Source: Acidobacteriaceae bacterium
Lineage (GTDB): Bacteria; Acidobacteriota; Terriglobia; Terriglobales; Acidobacteriaceae
Length of the DNA stretch: 64,000 nt
Assembly (NCBI GenBank): GCA_003140075.1
Contig: PLIO01000214.1
Location: 1-64,000 of the forward strand
Direction of reading: 5' to 3'
Both the position numbers and the translations under genes were made by a program. Positions 41,836 to 50,501 of this stretch are shown here, in pieces. A model generated the notes under the pieces. The model was not told the origin of the DNA and ran no database searches. It saw only the letters and a list, made by a program, of their open reading frames with translations. The first letter of the stretch is position 1, and each line of letters opens with the position of its first letter.

Positions 41836-43896
41836 TCACTGCCCAGCGGACTTCGGGGCTGCCGAGGATGAGTTGAATTCTTCGGCCATCCAGTGTTGCA
41901 GGGCGGTCATGCTTTGCGGGCGGCCGAGGAAGTTCTTTACTAAATCATTCGCCGACATCGAGCCGCCGGGTTCGAGGACTACGCGGCGGTAGCGCATGGG
42001 GGCGTCGCCGGCGAGCAGGTTGCTGTGATCGAATTGCAGGAAGAAATCTTCGGCGATCACCTTATCCCAAAGATACGTGTAGTAGGCGGAGGAGTAGCCG
42101 CCGAGGTGGCCGAATGAGGCCCACTGGTGAGTTTCGGGAAGGGGAACGAAGAGAGTGTATTTGCGGACGTCGTCGAAGGTGACTTTATCGAGATCGACAT
42201 TCTCGGGCTTGGTTTTGTAAATATCGTAGGAGATGGCGCTATAGACATTTTGGCGGGCGACCCAGCCGCCGCGCCCGAAGGCGGTGGCGCGGTTCATGCG
42301 GGCGACGAGTTCGGCGGGGATGGGCTCGCCGGTTTTGTAGTGGCGGGCAAATTTGGCGAGGACCTGCGGGCTCGCGATCCATTCCTCAAGCATTTGCGAG
42401 GGAGCTTCGACGAAATCGGATTCCATGGTGATGCCGGTGATTCCGGCCCACTGCTGCTGGCCGCCGAGGATGTGGTGCATGAGGTGGCCAAATTCGTGGA
42501 AGAAAGTTTGCACGTCGCCGTAATCCATGAGGCCGGGATCGGTGGCGGTGGGCGCGGGAAAATTGCAGACGAGAATTGCTTCCGGTAATTGCTTGCCGCG
42601 GATGCCATCGAGCACCGGGGCCATTTCGGCGTGGCTGTATTTGCCGGGGCGCGGGTGCATGTCGAGATAGAAGCGGCCGATGGGCTTGCCGCTGTCGATG
42701 ACGATCCAGGTTTCGACGGCGGGATCCCACGAAGGAACGTTCGGCTCCTGCTGGAAGCTGACGTGGAAAAGATCGGCAGCGGTGTCGAGGATGCCTTGCT
42801 TCACTTCCATGAAGGGGAAGTAAGGGCGAACGGATTGAGAGTCGAAATCGTACCTGGTGCGGCGGACGGATTCGGAAAGATAGCCGCGTTCGTGGTCCCA
42901 GATCTCTTTCGCGCTGGGATCGGTCTTTTGTTTTTCGGCGAGCAGCATATCGAACTCGCGTTTCGACAAGTCGCGGGAAGCGTCGTTGACCTGCTGGATG
43001 AAGTCGGCGATGTTTTGGCCTTTGGCGATCATCTTGTCGGCGGCGTTGTAATCGGCCCAGGAGGGATAACCGAGGAGCGTGGCGATCTCGTAGCGCGTCT
43101 TCATAAGGCTGGTGAGGACTTCCTGATTCTTGGGGTAGGCGCGGGTGTTGAAGGCGAGGGACATGCGGCGGCGCAGCGACTCGCTTTTGGCGAAGGTGAA
43201 CACGGGGTAAGCGTCGGGATAATCGGTGGTGAGGTGGATTTTGCCGTCCGCGCCGGGCTTGTGGCGGTCGATGTAATCCTGGGGCAGGCCGTCGAGTTCA
43301 GAGGGATCGGCCGCGACGACTTTCTGATCGTCGGAAATATTGCGATCGAACATGGACTGCTCTTCGGTGGCCTGATCGTTTAGTTTCCTGAGGCGGGCGC
43401 GGGTAGCGTCGTCTTTGTCCACGCCGGCGAGGCGAAATTCGAGAAGCTGGCGCTGAACGTAATACTTTGTGGCGGCGTCGGCATGAGAAAGATCGAGCGC
43501 GGCGAGGGCGTTGTAGACGTCGTGGTTCAGGGAGATGGCGGTCTGCGCGGCGCTGGCTTTGGTGAGCATGGCCGTGGCGTGATCGCGGAAGGTGGAATCG
43601 GGATGGACCTGCTCCATGAGTCCGGCGAAGTAGCCGGCGGAGTTGTTCTGGTGGACGGCTTCATCGAAGGGAACGAGCGTGTTTTCGATGGTGCGAGGGC
43701 CTTTGGCGGCGAGCAGCGTGTCGATGGCGCGCAGGCCGGCGGCGAGGCGGTCGTTCTCGATTTTCTCGAAGGCGGCGACGTCGGGTTTGGTGGCCCAGAT
43801 GGTGGGCTGGGATACGGTGACTTTCTGCGCGGAGAGGACGGCAGCGAGAACGAATGGGAGACAGAGGAAGATGGCGAGACGCGCGGCAAGCAACAT
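41836..43896 (-). CDS. M3-family zinc metallopeptidase (Dcp/oligopeptidase-like)
   Basis: A 686-residue exported metallopeptidase. ATG at 43896 has CGAGG 8 nt upstream and begins a signal peptide (LLAARLAIFLCLPFVLAAVL); the longer open frame to 44148 would hide it. The zinc site is FFHEFGHLMHHILGG with a downstream Glu in TMESDFVEAPSQMLEEW. AFGRGGWVARQNVYSAISYD and GYSSAYYTYLWDKVIAEDFF close the family pattern. It probably degrades oligopeptides in the periplasm. No operon partner is apparent. Confidence 0.93.
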   Translation of the reverse strand: MLLAARLAIFLCLPFVLAAVLSAQKVTVSQPTIWATKPDVAAFEKIENDRLAAGLRAIDTLLAAKGPRTIENTLVPFDEAVHQNNSAGYFAGLMEQVHPDSTFRDHATAMLTKASAAQTAISLNHDVYNALAALDLSHADAATKYYVQRQLLEFRLAGVDKDDATRARLRKLNDQATEEQSMFDRNISDDQKVVAADPSELDGLPQDYIDRHKPGADGKIHLTTDYPDAYPVFTFAKSESLRRRMSLAFNTRAYPKNQEVLTSLMKTRYEIATLLGYPSWADYNAADKMIAKGQNIADFIQQVNDASRDLSKREFDMLLAEKQKTDPSAKEIWDHERGYLSESVRRTRYDFDSQSVRPYFPFMEVKQGILDTAADLFHVSFQQEPNVPSWDPAVETWIVIDSGKPIGRFYLDMHPRPGKYSHAEMAPVLDGIRGKQLPEAILVCNFPAPTATDPGLMDYGDVQTFFHEFGHLMHHILGGQQQWAGITGITMESDFVEAPSQMLEEWIASPQVLAKFARHYKTGEPIPAELVARMNRATAFGRGGWVARQNVYSAISYDIYKTKPENVDLDKVTFDDVRKYTLFVPLPETHQWASFGHLGGYSSAYYTYLWDKVIAEDFFLQFDHSNLLAGDAPMRYRRVVLEPGGSMSANDLVKNFLGRPQSMTALQHWMAEEFNSSSAAPKSAGQ

Positions 43897-44098
43897 GAAA
43901 GAACCTCGTGGAGAACTTGTTGGATCGGGTGGAACGATTTGGAATCCGGCATTCTTCGCGCCGACTTGAAGTGCGGATAAATTGTTGATGAGGGCGTGAT
44001 GCGATGTCAAGTGCGGGGGCCGGAATTCGCACGCTGAACAAGACACCTGCGCAATGTTGTGCTCCCCGAGCGAACCGGGTTGCATATCGACGACCGCC

Positions 44099-44142
44099 GG
44101 GCTATGCCCGGCCGGGACAGCCGGGGGCGGCTGTCTCCACAT
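44099..44142 (-). repeat. CATGTGGGGACAGCCGCCCT-type repeat, second copy
   Basis: Minus-strand reading ATGTGGAGACAGCCGCCCCC, then GGCTGTCCCGGCCGGGCATA. It separates the GT39 and M3 genes. Confidence 0.6.
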
Positions 44143-44151
44143 AATCACCTT

Positions 44152-45774
44152 CTAGCGCCAGCGTTTTATTTGCGGCCAGAGTTCCGCGAAGGTGCCGAAT
44201 TTTGGGCCGCGGCAGATGTAGACGTCGATTTGTTTTTCGAGGGCATAGGGATTGTCGGCGGATTGGCCGACATATTCGACGCTGGTCCAGAGTTGTTCGA
44301 GGCGCTCGCGGCGGTCGTCGAGGACGATCAAACAATTGCCGGAGTAACCGCGCGGTCCCCAGACAAACCAGGTTTGATGGCCACTGATGGAACGGGGCAG
44401 GCCGTAGCGGCGGCCGAGGAAGTCGATGGCGCCAGCCTGGCCGTAGTCCTGGGCGAAGATGCCGCAGGCTTCGTCTTTGCGCTCATCCGGGGTCAGGCGG
44501 TTCCAGGCGACGGCGGTTTCGGCGACGATTTCTTCCCAGCCGAATTGGTCGGCGTACCACTGCGGCAGCGCCGCGCGGGCGTGGCTGTGTTCCATGACCG
44601 GCAGTTTGAAGGGAAGAGTTCTTGTGTAGGCGAGGAAGTTGTCCGGGGAAAGCACCGGCACGGTGATGGGAAGCAGATGCGCGCCGCTGGCGAGCAACAC
44701 AATTGCGATCGCGGCTTTCAACCACATGCGGCGCGGGCGAATGGTTTCCGGCTGGCCATCTTTTCTTCCATCGATGGCGGAATCGATCACGACTGCGCCC
44801 GCAGCCAGCAGCATGGGGTATACGGGAGCGAGGTAGTAGTTCTTGCCGTGGAGAACGAAGAAGACGGTGAAGCAGACCAGGTAGCACCAGCCGAGCGCGC
44901 GGTAGGGCTTGAGGCGCGAAGAGAAGAGGAGCGCGAATAATCCGGTCAGCCAGATGGGCGCGGCGATGGGATCAACCAACAGCGTTTGCTGAAGGAAATA
45001 CTGAGGCAGCGGGAGAACGACATCGCGGCCTTCGGCGCGGATGTTGTGCATCAGTTCGACAAAGGGCCAGTGATAGTGAATGTTCCAGAGCAGGTTGGGG
45101 AGGAAAATCAGGAATGCGGCGAGGCCGCCGAGCCAGATCCAGGGATTGAGGAAGACGCGGCGTTGCGGAGTGAGCAGAAGGCCGACGACGATGCCGAAGC
45201 CGAAGACGGCGATGGAGTATTTTTCCTGCAGGCCGAGGCCGGCGACTACGCCGAACCACAGCCAATAGCGCGGGGCATTTTCAGTTCCGGCACGTTTGAT
45301 GGCGAGGATCGCGAAGTAAGCGCAGCCCATCCAGAGGTTAGGTTCGAGGCAGTTGGTGCCGAGCAGGCTGCCGTTGGAGAGATATTGGGGTGCGACAACG
45401 ACGGTGATGGCGCTGAGAAGCAGGGCGAAGCGGCGTCCGCCGAACTCGCGGGCTAGGACGGCGGTTTGCACAACCAGGAGAGAAGACGCCAGCGCGGGGA
45501 GGAAGCGAATGCTGCGCAGCGAGTCGCCGAGGACGGCGCGGCAGATGTGGATGAGGAAGGGAATAAGCGGAGGCTGGTCGACGTAGCCCCAGGCTAAGTG
45601 ATCGCCACAAGACAAGTAATCGAACTCGTCGCGGAAGTAGCCGTAGCGGTTGTTGAAGTAGATGTGGAAGAGAAGTTTGGCGAGGGCAATCGACCAAATG
45701 ATAGCCATGCCAGAGGCGAGGAAAGACTCATGGTCGCGGGATGGTGTGGAGAGTGTGGTCGGCGCACTGGCCAT
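44152..45774 (-). CDS. GT39-family membrane glycosyltransferase (PMT/ArnT-like)
   Basis: A 540-residue polytopic protein of the lipid-sugar-dependent GT39/GT-C type. The catalytic loop after the first membrane segment has NRYGYFRDEFDYLSCGDHLA with acidic RDE, followed by WGYVDQPPLIPFLIHICRAV. Nine or more hydrophobic segments follow and the C-terminal 170 residues form a periplasmic domain. It would transfer a sugar from a polyprenyl-phosphate donor to protein, lipid or glycan. The acceptor cannot be told. It is divergent from the FecR gene. Confidence 0.88.
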   Translation of the reverse strand: MASAPTTLSTPSRDHESFLASGMAIIWSIALAKLLFHIYFNNRYGYFRDEFDYLSCGDHLAWGYVDQPPLIPFLIHICRAVLGDSLRSIRFLPALASSLLVVQTAVLAREFGGRRFALLLSAITVVVAPQYLSNGSLLGTNCLEPNLWMGCAYFAILAIKRAGTENAPRYWLWFGVVAGLGLQEKYSIAVFGFGIVVGLLLTPQRRVFLNPWIWLGGLAAFLIFLPNLLWNIHYHWPFVELMHNIRAEGRDVVLPLPQYFLQQTLLVDPIAAPIWLTGLFALLFSSRLKPYRALGWCYLVCFTVFFVLHGKNYYLAPVYPMLLAAGAVVIDSAIDGRKDGQPETIRPRRMWLKAAIAIVLLASGAHLLPITVPVLSPDNFLAYTRTLPFKLPVMEHSHARAALPQWYADQFGWEEIVAETAVAWNRLTPDERKDEACGIFAQDYGQAGAIDFLGRRYGLPRSISGHQTWFVWGPRGYSGNCLIVLDDRRERLEQLWTSVEYVGQSADNPYALEKQIDVYICRGPKFGTFAELWPQIKRWR

Positions 45775-46044
45775 GGAGGAGAAGAATAACGGAAGCGTCA
45801 GGGAATGTCATGGCGGGCTGTAGTGCTCAAACCTTAAACACAGAGGGCACAGGGTCACACAGAGGAAATCTCCAAAATATCGCTACATTCCGGTGCGGGC
45901 GTGTAACGGCGGTCAGGAACAAAGCAGTCCCATCCAAACGAAGGTAATGTTCCCAGTTGATTACCCTTATTTTGTGCCGATAGTCTTGTGGTAACGTTGG
46001 AATTACCGCATATTCAAAAGGTTTGAATAGGGCTTTAGGGCAAC
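45775..46044. other. Divergent intergenic region
   Basis: Holds a degenerate CACAGAGGGCACAGG tandem word (45838-45866) and AT-rich sequence. TTGTGG and CATATT with 17-bp spacing (around 45985-46014) are a weak promoter candidate for the FecR gene. Confidence 0.35.
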
Positions 46045-47331
46045 GTGTCTTCGCAGACTCGCAAACCGGGCATCCACATCGCATGGACGACGGTCACCTA
46101 CCGCAGTGTGGCCTTGATGATCCTTGCGGGCGTAGCCGTGTTCGTGCTCGCGATTCGGTTCACCTTTCCGCAGTTCACAGAGAACAGCATTAAGGCGGCC
46201 GACAGCGTGGCCAACAGAGTTTTGGAGCGGGTGGCGAGGATGGCGCCGGCGGCGGGTAGTGGAATGTTGACCGCGCAGCAGGCCCACTTTACGGCGCTCG
46301 ACGGCACGGTGCGGGTGAAGAAGGGAAGCGGCAACAGTTGGCTGGCGGCGGATTATAACGTCCCACTGGAAAAAGGCGATGTGGTGCAGACCGGCTCCGA
46401 AGGCATGGCGAAGGTGGTGTTCAACGACGGCACCAGCTACACCGTGAAGCAGGATTCGTTGATTGTGATTGAAGAAAACTCGGCCAACGATCAGCAGCAG
46501 ACGAACGTGGCGGTCGCCGTGAGTACGGGAACTGTGGATCTTTCGACGGCGACTTATTCCCAGGGGTCGAAATCGCAGGTAATCGTGGACGGGGCGACGG
46601 CATCGCTGGCTCCGGAATCGACGGCGCAGGTGCACAACGATCCGAAGACGGATCAGCACGAGATCTTGATGAAGAAGGGCGCCGGCGAAGTGACGAGAAA
46701 CGGGGAAACGGTGCAGTTGGCCAACTGGGAGAAAGTGAGCTTCCGGCAGGAAGAAGCCCACATGGAGAAAGACAAAGGGACGGGGCCGCCCACGCCGATT
46801 TCTCCCGCCAATATGGCGCCGCTGTTTACCTCGGGCGAAGCCACCAAGGATGTGGAGTTTTCCTGGACGGCGATGGCGAATGCAGTCGGTTACCGGTTGA
46901 GGATATCGAGGAACCCCTACTTTTCTTCTACACTGGTAGATAAGAGAGTGAACACGGCGGACGTTACGGTTACGAGCCTGGGCGAAGGAGCGTACTACTG
47001 GGTAGTACAGTCCTACGAATCTTCGGGAAAGGAATCGGTGGAGAGCGAGAAGAATCGCTTCACCATCATTCCCAAGGGCAAGCAGATGGGAGCCATCGAA
47101 CTGGATCTGGATCCCTTTATTCAGCACGGACACGTGATCGAAGTGGCGGGAAAGACGCAGATGGGAGCGCGGGTGATGGTGAATGGGCGGGAGGTACCAA
47201 TGATCTCCTCCGACGGCACGTTCCATTACTTCACGCCGCCGCTGGCGACCGGCGAAAACGTGATTACCGTGACGGCACAGACGGCGCAAGGCGGAGTGAA
47301 TACGCAGCAAAAGAAAATTATTATTCAGTAA
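46045..47331 (+). CDS. FecR-domain membrane protein
   Basis: A 428-residue protein with GTG start. One N-terminal membrane segment (VALMILAGVAVFVLAIRFTF) precedes a FecR domain: LDGTVRVKKGSGNSWLAADY, LEKGDVVQTGSEGMAKVVFN and GTSYTVKQDSLIVIEENSAN. C-terminal parts look like fibronectin-III or Ig-like repeats (FSWTAMANAVGYRLRISRNP; ENVITVTAQTAQGGVNTQQK). It is periplasmic. FecR domains act in signalling or envelope assembly. Its position 55 bp upstream of mreB suggests a role in envelope growth, which is inference. Confidence 0.85.
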   Translation: MSSQTRKPGIHIAWTTVTYRSVALMILAGVAVFVLAIRFTFPQFTENSIKAADSVANRVLERVARMAPAAGSGMLTAQQAHFTALDGTVRVKKGSGNSWLAADYNVPLEKGDVVQTGSEGMAKVVFNDGTSYTVKQDSLIVIEENSANDQQQTNVAVAVSTGTVDLSTATYSQGSKSQVIVDGATASLAPESTAQVHNDPKTDQHEILMKKGAGEVTRNGETVQLANWEKVSFRQEEAHMEKDKGTGPPTPISPANMAPLFTSGEATKDVEFSWTAMANAVGYRLRISRNPYFSSTLVDKRVNTADVTVTSLGEGAYYWVVQSYESSGKESVESEKNRFTIIPKGKQMGAIELDLDPFIQHGHVIEVAGKTQMGARVMVNGREVPMISSDGTFHYFTPPLATGENVITVTAQTAQGGVNTQQKKIIIQ

Positions 47332-47385
47332 ACGGCAATATTCAGTGAGTTAGCCGATAGACACGAGGCGGAAGGCAGACCGGTC

Positions 47386-48444
47386 ATGTCAAGCAACGGA
47401 TTTCATTCATCACGCTCTCACAACCTCAGGTCATTGTTCAGCTTGTTCTCCAGCGACCTGGCAATCGATTTGGGGACAGCCAACACTCTGGTGTACGCGC
47501 GGGGCAAGGGCATTGTGGTCAACGAGCCCTCGATTGTCGCCATCAACAAGAACACGGGCGAAGTGGAGGCCGTGGGTAAAGAGGCGAAAGAGATGCTGGG
47601 CCGGACGCCGGGCAACATTGTGGCCATCAAACCGATGAAGGACGGCGTGATCGCCGACTTCAAGGTCACGGAGAAGATGCTGAACTACTTCATCCAGAAG
47701 GCGCACAACCGGAAGATGCTGGTGCATCCGCGGATTGTGATTGGAGTGCCTTCGGAGATTACGCAGGTGGAAAAGCGCGCGGTCATGGACTCGGCATATC
47801 GCGCCAAGGCGAGCGAAGTGCATCTGGTGGAACAGGCCATGGTGGCGGCGATTGGAGCGGGGCTGCCGATCACGGAGCCGAGCGGCAACATGGTGGTGGA
47901 TATTGGCGGCGGCACCACCGACATTGCGGTGATTTCATTGAGCGGCATCGTTTACTCGCGCTCGGTGCGGATGGCGGGAAACCAGATGGACGAAGCCATC
48001 ATGAATTATCTGAAGCGGAAATATAATCTGCTGATCGGTGAGCGCACAGCGGAGCAGATCAAGATGGAGATTGGGTCGGCGCACCAGCTCGATAAGCCGA
48101 TGACCATGGAGATTAAAGGACGCAACCTGATCGAAGGCGTGCCGAAAACGATTACGGTGGACGATGGCGAGGTGCGCGAGTCACTCAGCGAATGTGTATC
48201 GACGATTATGAATGCGATCCGCGTGGCGCTGGAACGTACGCCGCCGGAGTTGTCGGCCGACATCAGCGATCGTGGGATTGTGCTGACTGGCGGCGGAGCG
48301 CTGCTCAAGAATCTGGACAAGCGCATCCGTGAGGAAACCGGATTGCCGGTGTCCATTGCCGACGATCCGTTGTGCAGCGTGGTGCTGGGAACGGGCAAGA
48401 TGCTTTCAGATTTCAAGCTGCTGAGGAAAATTTCGATCGAGTAG
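47386..48444 (+). CDS. mreB: Rod-shape determining protein MreB
   Basis: A 352-residue bacterial actin. FSSDLAIDLGTANTLVYARG is the phosphate-1 loop, VVDIGGGTTDIAVISLSG the phosphate-2 loop, and DRGIVLTGGGALLKNLDKRI the adenosine motif. An N-terminal stretch of about 25 residues (NGFHSSRSHNLRSLFSLF) precedes the core. MreB polymers guide the elongasome under the membrane. It is followed by mreC, mreD, PBP2 and rodA in order, the standard elongation operon. Confidence 0.98.
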   Translation: MSSNGFHSSRSHNLRSLFSLFSSDLAIDLGTANTLVYARGKGIVVNEPSIVAINKNTGEVEAVGKEAKEMLGRTPGNIVAIKPMKDGVIADFKVTEKMLNYFIQKAHNRKMLVHPRIVIGVPSEITQVEKRAVMDSAYRAKASEVHLVEQAMVAAIGAGLPITEPSGNMVVDIGGGTTDIAVISLSGIVYSRSVRMAGNQMDEAIMNYLKRKYNLLIGERTAEQIKMEIGSAHQLDKPMTMEIKGRNLIEGVPKTITVDDGEVRESLSECVSTIMNAIRVALERTPPELSADISDRGIVLTGGGALLKNLDKRIREETGLPVSIADDPLCSVVLGTGKMLSDFKLLRKISIE

Positions 48445-48455
48445 AAACAGTATCT

Positions 48456-48524
48456 GGTACCCAGTACCTAGTACCGAGAAAAATAAAATCGCCGCTTTTG
48501 CTGGGTACTGGGTACTCGGTACTA
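48456..48524. repeat. mreB-mreC junction inverted repeat, GGTACT type
   Basis: Left arm GGTACCCAGTACCTAGTACC (48456-48475) and its imperfect complement CTGGGTACTGGGTACTCGGT starting at 48501. It lies between the mreB stop and the mreC ATG. Confidence 0.8.
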
Positions 48525-48536
48525 TCAACTGTTTTT

Positions 48537-49799
48537 ATGGAATCCGTACTTGGCCGTTACCGCAATCTGACCATCCTGGTGGGAGTGTTGTTTCTACAGG
48601 CTTTGGGGCTGGCGGTGCAGGTGAAGCGCGGTGCGGAGGCGGGGAACACGCGGCTGATCCGCATCTGGGCGGTGGATACGATTACTCCCTTCGAGCGGGC
48701 GCTGGTGTGGGCGCAGAACGGCACCGGCGATCTCTGGCACAGCTACTTTTTCCTGCGCGGGGTGCGGGCCGAGAACCGCCAACTCAAAGAACAGATCGAG
48801 CGAATGCGGCTGGAGCAGGTGCGGCTTAGCGAAGACGCGGAGCAGGCGCACCGCTTGCAGCAGTTGCTGGCGTTTAAAGAACAGGTCATCGTCAAAACCG
48901 TGCCCGCGCAGGTGATTGGATCGAGCGGGACCGATCTTTCCCGCTCGATTTATATCGACAAGGGGTCGAACGGCGGCATTAAGCCGGACATGGCGGTGAT
49001 TACGGCGGGCGGCATCGTAGGCAAGGTGTGGGTCGCATATCCTTCGACTTCCTTGGTGCTGCTGATCAACGACCAGACCAGCGGCGTGGGCGTGATGCTG
49101 GAGAAGTCGCGGTTGCAGGGCGTGCTGAAAGGAACTCCCGATGGGGCGGTGAATTTGGAACGGGTGATGAGCGACGAGAAAGTCGAGCCCGGCGAAGCTG
49201 TGCTGAGCAGCGGCGGCGACCAGATATTTCCCAAGGGGATGCCGGTAGGGACGGTGACCAAGGTGGGCCCGGGTCGGGAGATGTTTTTGAAGATCGAGGT
49301 GAAGCCGGCGGCCGATCTGAGCCGGCTGGAAGAAGTTCTGGTGGTGACGGAAAAGCAGGAAAGGAATGCCGTAGTGCAGAGTACAGGCAGAGTGCGCGCG
49401 GCGGATATTCTGGCGGCGCGGCTGCCTTCGGTTCCGGATAAGCCTGCGGCGCCCGCGCCAGCGGCTGGAACGACTGCGGGCGAAGCAACCGCTACGGCGG
49501 CCGGGCAGGTCGCGAAGGTTGGCACGAAGCCGCAAACTCCAGGCGCGAGTTCGGGCGGACCCGGGAGCACGAGTGCGGCGCGCGGTGTGCCGGGTGCGGG
49601 GCAGCCAGCGACGGGCGAGGTTCTAAAGAAGGTGGTTCAGAAGACCGCTTCTGGTGGGTCGGCGGCCAATGGCGGCTCCGGGAATGCGGCGGGCTCGACT
49701 CCGGCGAGTTTGCCGGCCAAGCCGGCCGCGGCGCGGCCTAAGCCAGCTACTGCAGACTCCACTCCACAACCAGCTGCCAGCGCCGACAATCCCCACTAG
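48537..49799 (+). CDS. mreC: Rod-shape determining protein MreC
   Basis: A 420-residue MreC. ATG at 48537 gives the standard N-terminal membrane helix (YRNLTILVGVLFLQALGLAV); earlier starts read through the mreB end and repeat. A coiled coil (RAENRQLKEQIERMRLEQVR) follows, then the beta domain with IYIDKGSNGGIKPDMAVITA and GGDQIFPKGMPVGTVTKVGP. The C-terminal 130 residues are Ala/Gly/Pro-rich and much longer than usual, perhaps a disordered periplasmic tail. It scaffolds PBP2 and RodA. Confidence 0.95.
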   Translation: MESVLGRYRNLTILVGVLFLQALGLAVQVKRGAEAGNTRLIRIWAVDTITPFERALVWAQNGTGDLWHSYFFLRGVRAENRQLKEQIERMRLEQVRLSEDAEQAHRLQQLLAFKEQVIVKTVPAQVIGSSGTDLSRSIYIDKGSNGGIKPDMAVITAGGIVGKVWVAYPSTSLVLLINDQTSGVGVMLEKSRLQGVLKGTPDGAVNLERVMSDEKVEPGEAVLSSGGDQIFPKGMPVGTVTKVGPGREMFLKIEVKPAADLSRLEEVLVVTEKQERNAVVQSTGRVRAADILAARLPSVPDKPAAPAPAAGTTAGEATATAAGQVAKVGTKPQTPGASSGGPGSTSAARGVPGAGQPATGEVLKKVVQKTASGGSAANGGSGNAAGSTPASLPAKPAAARPKPATADSTPQPAASADNPH

Positions 49800-49800
49800 C

Positions 49801-50322
49801 GTGCCCATCACTTACACATCGGGAGAGCAGATCGAGGTTTACCGGTTCAGCATGCCGGTGACGGTGGGGGTGCCGTTCCTGGCGCTGTTCCTGCAGTCGT
49901 TTGTGCCGAGAATCTTTCCCGGGTTTGCAATCTACTTCGACCTGCCGTTGCTGGTAACGATTTTCTTTGCCATGGCGCGGCGGAACCCGATTTCAGGGCT
50001 GTTCACGGGAGCAGCGATTGGGCTGGCGCAGGACATGCTGGGGCCCTATCCGATCGGAATTTATGGGATCGCCAAGACCGTGGTCGGTTACCTGGCTTCG
50101 TCGCTGGGGGCGAAGCTGGATGTTGAAAACGCCGGGGCGCGGTTCCTGGTGACGCTGGGATTTTATCTGGTTCACGCCGCGGTGTATTTCACGGTGGCGC
50201 GGGGCATGGTGAATCTGACGCTGCATTGGAGTTGGAAGTACGGAATCCTGGCCGGGCTGGCGAACGCGGTTCTCGGCGTGGGGCTGTACTTTGTGCTGGA
50301 CAAGTTCAAGCAGAGAACGTGA
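49801..50322 (+). CDS. mreD: Rod-shape determining protein MreD
   Basis: About 173 residues, GTG start one base after the mreC stop. Five membrane segments are visible (VPFLALFLQSFVPRIFPGFA, LLVTIFFAMARRNPISGLFT and further). GLAQDMLGPYPIGIYGIAKT is the most conserved MreD segment. The open frame starts upstream at 49654 but overlaps mreC there. It links MreC to the elongasome in the inner membrane. Confidence 0.92.
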   Translation: MPITYTSGEQIEVYRFSMPVTVGVPFLALFLQSFVPRIFPGFAIYFDLPLLVTIFFAMARRNPISGLFTGAAIGLAQDMLGPYPIGIYGIAKTVVGYLASSLGAKLDVENAGARFLVTLGFYLVHAAVYFTVARGMVNLTLHWSWKYGILAGLANAVLGVGLYFVLDKFKQRT

Positions 50323-50326
50323 AGCC

Positions 50327-50501
50327 AGTTCTCAGTTCTCGGTTCTCAGTTCTCAGTAAAACCGCTTATGACCTACGTTACCTTTCGATTATCCGCATCG
50401 GTGCCCTCAAGAGCTAGAATTGGGATATAGCCCACTCAAGAATCGAGCTGCGAAGCGGATCGCGTAGCAACTGAGAACCGAGAACCGAGAACTGAGAACT
50501 G
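50327..50501. repeat. mreD-mrdA junction inverted repeat, GTTCTCA type
   Basis: Left arm 50327-50357 (AGTTCTCAGTTCTCGGTTCT...) and right arm 50469-50501 (AACTGAGAACCGAGAACCGA...) are long complements around an approximately 110-bp loop. The right arm ends at the PBP2 ATG, supplying GAGAACTG as its only ribosome-site-like sequence. Confidence 0.8.

Noticed and set aside
48372-48536. Earlier start of mreC
   Set aside because: The extra 55 codons overlap the mreB end and the hairpin repeat; the ATG at 48537 gives a standard MreC N terminus.
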